NCBI GenBank assembly: GCA_947259075.1
Contig: CAMYKQ010000042.1
Location: forward strand, 42,615 to 106,614
Source of the DNA: an uncultured Gammaproteobacteria bacterium
GTDB taxonomy: Bacteria > Pseudomonadota > Gammaproteobacteria > DRLM01
Direction of reading: 5' to 3'
Length of the DNA stretch: 64,000 bases
Part shown: positions 58,178 through 64,000 of the stretch, in pieces
How the letters are laid out: each line of letters begins with the position of its first letter
Numbering within the stretch: the first letter of the stretch is position 1
Notes under the pieces: model-generated
What the model saw: only the letters and a program-made list of their open reading frames with translations
Database searches by the model: none
Told to the model about the DNA's origin: nothing
Position numbers and translations under genes: made by a program

Positions 58178-60508
58178 CTAATCCCCATGCCAATAGCGCC
58201 GCGCGGTCTCGCGGTAACTCTCGGGCGCGGCGCTCAGCCCCGCGGTGCCAAGCCGCAGCGTGATCGCGCCTCGGCGGTCGGACGCCAGCCGCGCCGCGTC
58301 CAGCGCCGCGTAACGCGCCACCACCGCGGGCTTGGGAAAACCGTAACGATTGCGGTAACCCACGGGAAATAACGCGTAGCGCGGCCGCACCGCCGCGAGA
58401 AAGGCCGAGGTGGATGAGGTGTTGCTGCCATGATGCGGCGCCACCAGCACATCGGCGCGCAGCGCCGCGGGCGAGCGCGCTAGCAAGGCCTGTTCACTGC
58501 GTTTTTCGATGTCACCCGGCAACAGCAGCGCGGCGCCCGCCGTGCTCACCCGTAAGACACAAGAGGCGTCATTACCCCTACTGCCCATGTCTGGGAAAGG
58601 GTAAAGCATCTCAAAACGCACGCCATCCCATTCCCAGTGTTGCCCGGCCTGACAGTTCGACGCCGCCACGCCGCGCTGCTCCAATTTGTCCGCGACGCTG
58701 CTCAGCAGCGCCGTCACCGAGGTTTGCGCCAGCAGGGAGTCCAAACCGCCGATATGGTCACGGTCACCGTGACTGACGATCAACATATCCACGCGGGAAA
58801 TACCTTCCGCGCGCAGATAAGGCACCAGCACCGCGTCGCCCGCGTCGAAATCCTCACTGAAGGCCGGCCCCGTGTCGAAGACCAGGCTGTGCCGCGCGGT
58901 GCGCACCACCGCCGACAGACCCTGCCCCACATCCAGCAGCGTCAGCCACGCCTCGCCCTGCGCCGGGCGCGGCGGCACCACCGCGAACAAAGGCGCCAGC
59001 AACACCACGCCCAGCCAGCGCGCGGGCATGCCCGCCGGCGCCAGCAGCAGCATCACGCCCAGCGCCGCGGGTGCCATGGCCCACAACGGCGGCACATGCT
59101 GCGTCCACTGCGCGAAAGGCCCTTGCGCCAACCCGTCCAGCAACGGCCACAACATCCCCAACGCGCCATCGGCTAAAAGCAGGACGAAAGCCGCCAATGC
59201 GGGCCACGGCTCCAGCAATAGCGTGCCCATCAAACTGAGCGGCACCACTACAAAACTCACCCACGGCACCGCGACAATATTCGCCAGCGGCGCGGCCAGC
59301 GACACTCGCTGAAATAAAATCAGCATCAAGGGCAATAAACCTATCGCCACCAAGAGCTGCACCCGCCCCCAGCGCCACCACCAGCCGCGCGGCGCGAGGC
59401 GGCCGCCCATGCCGTAAAAAATGATCGCCACCGCGGCGAAGGACAACCAAAATCCCGCCTCCATCACCGCCAAGGGATCCCACAACAACACCAGCAACAA
59501 GGCCGCCGCCAAGGCATGCACCGGACGCACGCGCCGCTGGAGCAATAGCCCGGCCATGACCACCGCCACCATAATCAAGGCCCGCTGCGTGGGCACGGAA
59601 AACCCCGCCAGCGCGGCATAGGCCAAGGCCGCCGCCATGGCCGCCACCGCAGCCGCCTTCGGCGCCGGCCAGCGCAAGGTCAAACGCGGCCACAACAGCC
59701 ACAGACGCCGGGCAATGAAAAACACCAAGCCCGCCACCAGCCCCACGTGCAAGCCGGAGATGGCGACTAGATGATTCGTGCCCGTGGCGATTAGCGTGCG
59801 CCATTGTTCTTGACTGATATGCTGGCGCTCGCCGAGGGCGAGAGCGGCGACGATTCCGCCGAATTCCCGCCCGGCCAGGGCCGTGTCCAGTCCGTGTGAT
59901 AAAGATTGACGCAGGCGGTTAACCGCTTGTGAGCCTGCATCCGCCAGCAAGAGACGATTGTCCCCTTTTTCGCGCACATATCCGGTGGCGCGCAAACGAT
60001 GACGGAACAGCCACGCCTCGTAATCGAAACCGCCGGGATTGAGCATGCCGTGCGGCCGCTTCAGACGCACCGTGAAATGCCAGCGCTCACCCGCCCGCAA
60101 CTCGGGCGGCGGCCGCGCATACCAGCTCAGCAGCACCCGGCCGGGACCGGCGGCGGCGCCCCCGGGCGTGATGAGCCGTTCCACCTCGAACTGAAAACGG
60201 CTGCGCGCGGCATCGCGATCGGGCAGCGACACAATCACACCCTCTACGCCGACATCCACCCCCTCCAACTCCGCGGGCAGCTGCTGCGCGAGCATGCCCG
60301 CCGCCACCCACCACGCCCAGCCAAAACCCGCAAACATTAACGCAAGCGGGCGCCACTGGGGGAAAAGCCAGGCCATAGTCAACACCGGCAGGAAAAGCCA
60401 GGCAAGCACTGGCGGCGGCAGACTACTCAAAAATTGAAAAAATAATACGCCCGACAACAAGGCAAGCGCGGCCATCCCTATGCTGCAACCTTCCCTGAAA
60501 CTGTGCAT
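58178..60508 (-). CDS. comEC: DNA internalisation protein ComEC/Rec2
   Basis: A 776-residue polytopic protein. The N-terminal DUF4131 part leads into the Competence domain helices (TNHLVAISGLHVGLVAG motif). A C-terminal metallo-beta-lactamase-like domain has HGDRDHIGGLDSLL and VAPHHGSNTSSTSAF. It forms the inner-membrane channel for single-stranded DNA in natural transformation. ATG 60508 has GAGG upstream; ATG 60532 would overlap the divergent gene's control region. Confidence 0.93.
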   Translation of the reverse strand: MHSFREGCSIGMAALALLSGVLFFQFLSSLPPPVLAWLFLPVLTMAWLFPQWRPLALMFAGFGWAWWVAAGMLAQQLPAELEGVDVGVEGVIVSLPDRDAARSRFQFEVERLITPGGAAAGPGRVLLSWYARPPPELRAGERWHFTVRLKRPHGMLNPGGFDYEAWLFRHRLRATGYVREKGDNRLLLADAGSQAVNRLRQSLSHGLDTALAGREFGGIVAALALGERQHISQEQWRTLIATGTNHLVAISGLHVGLVAGLVFFIARRLWLLWPRLTLRWPAPKAAAVAAMAAALAYAALAGFSVPTQRALIMVAVVMAGLLLQRRVRPVHALAAALLLVLLWDPLAVMEAGFWLSFAAVAIIFYGMGGRLAPRGWWWRWGRVQLLVAIGLLPLMLILFQRVSLAAPLANIVAVPWVSFVVVPLSLMGTLLLEPWPALAAFVLLLADGALGMLWPLLDGLAQGPFAQWTQHVPPLWAMAPAALGVMLLLAPAGMPARWLGVVLLAPLFAVVPPRPAQGEAWLTLLDVGQGLSAVVRTARHSLVFDTGPAFSEDFDAGDAVLVPYLRAEGISRVDMLIVSHGDRDHIGGLDSLLAQTSVTALLSSVADKLEQRGVAASNCQAGQHWEWDGVRFEMLYPFPDMGSRGNDASCVLRVSTAGAALLLPGDIEKRSEQALLARSPAALRADVLVAPHHGSNTSSTSAFLAAVRPRYALFPVGYRNRYGFPKPAVVARYAALDAARLASDRRGAITLRLGTAGLSAAPESYRETARRYWHGD

Positions 60509-60546
60509 AATGGTGCCTCGCGCCGAGACCATGGCTGGTGATTGTA

Positions 60547-61077
60547 GTGCCTAGAAGGATAATTAAACGCTTCCTCCCCGACCACCGCAAAATCCGCGAC
60601 CATAAGCATTTGCGATTCTTCGGCAAGCTGCTGCACGACCCTAATCTCTGGCACCTCAACCGCCGCTCCGTGTCGGGTGCCATGTCGGTCGGTTTATTTT
60701 CCGCCTTCGTCCCCATCCCGTTTCAAATGGTGCTGGCGGCGGCGCTGGCCATCCCCTTCCGGGTCAATCTGCCCATCGCCGCGGCCTTGGTGTGGATCAC
60801 CAATCCCATCACCATGCCGCCGGTGTTTTATTTCGCCTACAAGCTGGGCGCATGGATTTTGGGCACCACCATTCAAAACGTCTCTTTTGAAATCTCCGCG
60901 GATTGGGTGATGCACGAGCTTACCCAGATCTGGCAGCCGTTTCTCTTGGGGTGTTTTCTGCTCGGCACCATCAGCGCGGTGCTGGGTAATCTGATCGTCC
61001 GTTTATTCTGGCGGATGCATGTGATCCGCTATCTCAAACAAAAGCGGCTCAAGCGTCAGCAACTGCGGTCACCCTAA
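60547..61077 (+). CDS. DUF2062 family membrane protein
   Basis: A 176-residue protein with two to three membrane segments (SVGLFSAFVPIPFQMVLAAALA, FLLGCFLLGTISAVLGNLIV). DUF2062 landmarks are the HLNRRSVSGAMSVGLF stretch and ITNPITMPPVFYFAYKLG. Start GTG 60547 gives the common MPRRxxKRFLP N-terminus, with GGTGAT upstream. It is divergent from comEC, as in many gammaproteobacteria. Function unknown. Confidence 0.9.
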   Translation: MPRRIIKRFLPDHRKIRDHKHLRFFGKLLHDPNLWHLNRRSVSGAMSVGLFSAFVPIPFQMVLAAALAIPFRVNLPIAAALVWITNPITMPPVFYFAYKLGAWILGTTIQNVSFEISADWVMHELTQIWQPFLLGCFLLGTISAVLGNLIVRLFWRMHVIRYLKQKRLKRQQLRSP

Positions 61078-61213
61078 GCCTCCGTCGCGCGCGGGACGAT
61101 CACCGCGGCGCACACCCTGAGTTAATCGCGCGAGCGTAACCCCCGCGCCACGGCAAGCGCGAGTTAAACGGCGATACGCCGATTACGGCTTAATTGAGCA
61201 AGGCAAAACGCGT

Positions 61214-61897
61214 TCACTCGGCGCGCAACTGGCCTTTGTCGAGAATCAGGGTGCGGTCCAGCCGCTGGGCGAGACGCGGATCGTGGGTCACCACCACGAA
61301 GCTGGTGCCGTAGATTTGATTGAGTTCCAGCATCAAGTCATAGACCTGATCGGCGGTCTTATAGTCGAGATTACCGGTGGGCTCGTCGGCCAGCACGCAT
61401 TTAGGCTGAGTCACCAAGGCCCGCGCCACCGCCGCGCGCTGGCGTTCGCCGCCAGACAATTCACCGGGCTTGTGATCCAAACGCCGCCCCAAACCCACGC
61501 GCTCCAGCACCGGCCGCGCCCGCTCCGTGGCCTCGCGCGCGCCCACGCCGCGTATGAGTAACGGCATGCACACATTTTCCAAGGCGGTGAATTCGGGCAA
61601 GAGGTGATGAAACTGATAAACGAAGCCCAAGGACTGATTGCGCAAACGCCCGCGCGCGACCTCATTCAGCGTGCCCATCTCGACGCCATCCACCCACACT
61701 TCACCCCGCGTCGCGCTGTCCAGCCCGCCCAGAATATGCAGCAAGGTACTCTTGCCCGAGCCGGAGGTGCCGATGATGGCCAGGCGCTCGCCCGGCGCCA
61801 CTTCTAAATTCACGTCGGACAAAACCTCCACCGCCGCCGGACCCTCGGTGTAGGTTTTGGCGAGACCGGCGCAGCGAATCACGGCTTGTTTACTCAT
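61214..61897 (-). CDS. lolD: Lipoprotein-releasing system ATP-binding protein LolD
   Basis: A 227-residue ABC ATPase. Walker [15 protein letters not shown], the LolD-specific [18 protein letters not shown], signature LSGGERQR and Walker [12 protein letters not shown]. With LolC/E it extracts outer-membrane lipoproteins for LolA. It overlaps lolC/E by 8 bp. Confidence 0.97.
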   Translation of the reverse strand: MSKQAVIRCAGLAKTYTEGPAAVEVLSDVNLEVAPGERLAIIGTSGSGKSTLLHILGGLDSATRGEVWVDGVEMGTLNEVARGRLRNQSLGFVYQFHHLLPEFTALENVCMPLLIRGVGAREATERARPVLERVGLGRRLDHKPGELSGGERQRAAVARALVTQPKCVLADEPTGNLDYKTADQVYDLMLELNQIYGTSFVVVTHDPRLAQRLDRTLILDKGQLRAE

Positions 61898-63137
61898 AAC
61901 GCAAGGCCTCCGCCGGCTGGGTGCGCGAGGCGCGCCAGGCGGGATAGATCGTCGCGAACAGGCTCAGCACCATGGACACACCGCAAATCTTGGCGATATC
62001 ACTGAGGTGCGGATCCGATGGCAGATTGCTGATGTAGTAGACATCGGCGGCGAGGAATTCGACGTTGAACAAACGCTCGATGGCCGGCACGATGGTCTCG
62101 ATGTTGAAGGCCAGCAAGGTCCCGCCCGCCCCACCCAGCAGGGTGCCGACCACGCCGATGACCACGCCTTGAATCATGAATATCTGCATGATGCTGGCCG
62201 GGGTGGCGCCGAGGGTGCGCAGCACCGCGATGTCCGCTTCCTTGTCGCGCACCATCATTACCAAGGTCGAGACGATATTGAAGGCCGCCACCGCGACGAT
62301 GAGCAGCAGGATCACGAACATCACCGTCTTTTCCGTGCGCACGGCGCGGAAAAAATTCACATGTTCGCGCGTCCAGTCGCTGACCACATAACCGGCGGGC
62401 AGACTCTTCATCAAATCATGGGTGACCCACGGCGCGCGCATCATATCATCGAGCTTGAGGCGCACGCCGCTTACGCCGTCGCCGAGGCGCAGCAACTTGG
62501 CGGCGTCCTCGATGTGCATCAGGGCCAGGGCGTTGTCGTATTCGTACATGCCGATCTCGAATATCCCCACCACGGTGTAACGCTTCATGCGCGGCAAAAT
62601 CCCCGCCGGCGTCACCGTGGCCGCGGGGGTAATCACCGTCACCTTATCGCCCTGCCAGACGCCCATGCGCAGCGCCAGCTCCTTGCCCAGCACGATATTG
62701 AATTCGCCGGACCGCAGCTCAGCCAAACTGCCCGCCACCATTTTGTGGCCCACCTCGGACACGGCGTTTTCTTCCGCCGGCACCACGCCGCGTATCAAGG
62801 TACCGCTCACCGAAGAACCCGCGCTGAGCATGCCCTCGCCGTTGATGTACGGCGCCGCGCCCAGGACGTGTTCATGTGTAATGAGGCGTGCCTTCAATGC
62901 TTGCCAATCCCGCAGCGGGCCGTGCGCGCTGCTCACCGTGGTGTGCGACACCACGCTTAAAATCCGGGTGCGCAACTCCTTCTCGAAGCCGTTCATCACC
63001 GACAGCACGGTAATCAAGGCCATCACGCCCAGGGCGATACCCGCCATCGAAATGAGGGCGATGAAGGAGATGAAATGATTACGGCGTTTGGCGCGGGTAT
63101 AGCGCAGGCCGATGAAGAGTTCGACGGGTTTAAACAT
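61890..63137 (-). CDS. lolC: Lipoprotein-releasing system permease LolC/LolE
   Basis: A 415-residue permease with four membrane helices: N-terminal near 24-47 ([20 protein letters not shown]), then 270-295, 320-345 and 375-400, separated by a large periplasmic domain. [19 protein letters not shown] and the C-terminal [18 protein letters not shown] are LolC/E signatures. Only one permease gene is present next to lolD, so it may serve as a LolF-type homodimer or pair with a second copy elsewhere. Confidence 0.93.
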   Translation of the reverse strand: MFKPVELFIGLRYTRAKRRNHFISFIALISMAGIALGVMALITVLSVMNGFEKELRTRILSVVSHTTVSSAHGPLRDWQALKARLITHEHVLGAAPYINGEGMLSAGSSVSGTLIRGVVPAEENAVSEVGHKMVAGSLAELRSGEFNIVLGKELALRMGVWQGDKVTVITPAATVTPAGILPRMKRYTVVGIFEIGMYEYDNALALMHIEDAAKLLRLGDGVSGVRLKLDDMMRAPWVTHDLMKSLPAGYVVSDWTREHVNFFRAVRTEKTVMFVILLLIVAVAAFNIVSTLVMMVRDKEADIAVLRTLGATPASIMQIFMIQGVVIGVVGTLLGGAGGTLLAFNIETIVPAIERLFNVEFLAADVYYISNLPSDPHLSDIAKICGVSMVLSLFATIYPAWRASRTQPAEALRYE

Positions 63138-63205
63138 GGCGGTGCATTAAATCATAAAATCGCGCGGCGCGCCGCTGCGGTATGTAAACAGATGTGAAAA
63201 AAGAA

Positions 63206-63868
63206 TCAGGCCGCCGCCGCGGGGCAGCCCGCGCGCAGCACGCAAAACTCGCAACGCGGCCGGGTGCGGCACACTTCTTTACCATGGCGGACGATGAGCG
63301 CGTGATATTCATTGTAGACATTTACTAAGGCCTGTTCGTCATTGATACCCTGCGCCAAATCCTGCTCGATGTGCCGGCGCAGGCTTTCATAAGTTTCATC
63401 CCCCGCCGCCAGACCCAGCCGCGACAAGATGCGCCGCGTATAGGCATCGATGACGAACACCGGCCGGTGAAAGGCATAGAGCAAGATATCGTCGGCGGTC
63501 TCCGGCCCAACGCCGTTGACGCTCAACAAACCCGCGCGCAGCCGCGCGGTGTCCCAGCGGCGCAAACCGCGGTATTCCCCGGCGGCCAAGTACCACTCGC
63601 AAAAATTGCGCAGGCGCCGCGCCTTCACGTTGAAGTAACCCGCGGGCATCAACCGCTGCGCCAGCGTCTCGATAGGCGCGGCGAGGATGCGCGTGGCGCT
63701 CAGCGCTTTAGCCGCGCGCAGATTAGCGATGGCCCGCTCGACATTGGTCCACGCGGTGTTTTGCGTGAGCACCGCGCCGACCATCACCTCAAAAGCGCTC
63801 TTCGCCGGCCACCAGTGCTGCGGACCGTGGGCACGGTGAAGATGCTCGTAGACCTGGCGGAGACTCAT
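63206..63868 (-). CDS. HhH-GPD base-excision DNA glycosylase (endonuclease III-like, MagIII type)
   Basis: A 220-residue protein with the HhH motif VNGVGPETADDILLYA, the catalytic Asp in FVIDAYTRR and a C-terminal [4Fe-4S] cluster (CRTRPRCEFCVLRAGC). The Lys of bifunctional endonuclease III (GVGRKTA) is replaced by Glu (GVGPETA), so it is likely a monofunctional glycosylase, as in MagIII-type 3-methyladenine glycosylases. Its first about 25 bases, with upstream DNA, are repeated in inverted orientation at the right edge. Confidence 0.88.
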   Translation of the reverse strand: MSLRQVYEHLHRAHGPQHWWPAKSAFEVMVGAVLTQNTAWTNVERAIANLRAAKALSATRILAAPIETLAQRLMPAGYFNVKARRLRNFCEWYLAAGEYRGLRRWDTARLRAGLLSVNGVGPETADDILLYAFHRPVFVIDAYTRRILSRLGLAAGDETYESLRRHIEQDLAQGINDEQALVNVYNEYHALIVRHGKEVCRTRPRCEFCVLRAGCPAAAA

Positions 63869-64000
63869 CGTTTGCGGCTAGGGGCTCGCGGTTTACGGGC
63901 GGGGGCGCGCGCGTCTCGCGGCGAACGCGGCGCCGCGTCCCGGCCCGTAAACCGCGAGCCCCTAGCCGCAAACGATGAGTCTCCGCCAGGTCTACGAGCA
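63843..64000. repeat. Perfect long inverted repeat at the window end
   Basis: Bases 63843-63900 (58 bp, covering the start of the DNA glycosylase gene and its upstream DNA) are the exact reverse complement of 63943-64000. The 42-bp GC-rich centre (63901-63942) is itself partly self-complementary. The repeat runs to the window edge and may continue. It could be an assembly/fold-back artefact or a real divergent duplication. Confidence 0.95.
63975..64000 (+). CDS. Inverted partial copy of the DNA glycosylase start
   Basis: This stretch on the + strand reads ATG AGT CTC CGC CAG GTC TAC GAG, identical to the start of the gene at 63868 on the other strand. It is cut by the window edge. Whether a second full copy exists cannot be seen. 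Confidence 0.5.

Overview
The window looks like chromosomal DNA of a gammaproteobacterium, probably an uncultured or environmental lineage near the Chromatiales. The support is gene content: an MSHA-type pilus locus, a YajR-type transporter beside ssb and uvrA, nadE beside glnB, sucCD, ispG and pcm, the block lolCD / DUF2062 / comEC / exbBD / msbA / lpxK, and a PEP-CTERM-like protein. Most of the window is GC-rich. Two parts are clearly more AT-rich: the middle of the pilus operon (about 29-33 kb) and the 42-46.7 kb region. I saw no rRNA, tRNA, CRISPR array, prophage or intact insertion sequence.

Layout. 0-6 kb: the 3' part of a bifunctional aldolase/short-chain dehydrogenase, a DUF488 protein, and a leftward signalling operon of a PAS histidine kinase, a single-domain response regulator and a REC-GGDEF-EAL protein. 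6-16 kb: ettA, an EAL/HDOD protein, pcm, ispG, a TetR operon (TetR, a LolA-like exported protein and an outer-membrane barrel) with a perfect palindromic operator, a DUF2934 protein and a membrane diguanylate cyclase. 16-26 kb: glnB, nadE, sucD, sucC, ssb, a YajR-like MFS transporter and the divergent uvrA. 26-39 kb: a leftward 11-gene MSHA-type type IV pilus operon, in transcription order mshM, L, N, E, G, I-like, J-like, K-like, a PilX-like gene and two pseudopilin genes. 39-47 kb: mostly single genes (exported lactonase-like propeller, DUF2835, redoxin, lytic transglycosylase, small basic protein, beta-carbonic anhydrase, membrane monohaem cytochrome, cold-shock protein, DUF4126). 47-54 kb: leuA, family-4 uracil-DNA glycosylase and rimI in one operon, preceded by a likely leucine leader-peptide attenuator; a PEP-CTERM-like protein; a five-PKD secreted protein with a CxxCH motif; and a truncated reading frame. 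54-64 kb: the envelope block lpxK, msbA, exbD, exbB, comEC, DUF2062, lolD, lolC/E, then a MagIII-like DNA glycosylase. The start of that last gene is repeated in inverted orientation at the right edge.

How the genes may work together. Three c-di-GMP genes (REC-GGDEF-EAL, membrane GGDEF, EAL-HDOD) share the window with a pilus whose extension ATPase carries a textbook MshEN c-di-GMP-binding motif, so pilus activity is probably c-di-GMP controlled. The lpxK/msbA/exbBD and lolCD genes serve lipid A and lipoprotein export.

Most notable points: the leucine-rich leader ORF and alternative hairpins before leuA; the 58-bp perfect inverted duplication at the right end, which is either an assembly fold-back or a real duplication; the TetR operator; and a DUF4126 gene whose conserved N-terminus lies upstream of any standard start codon.
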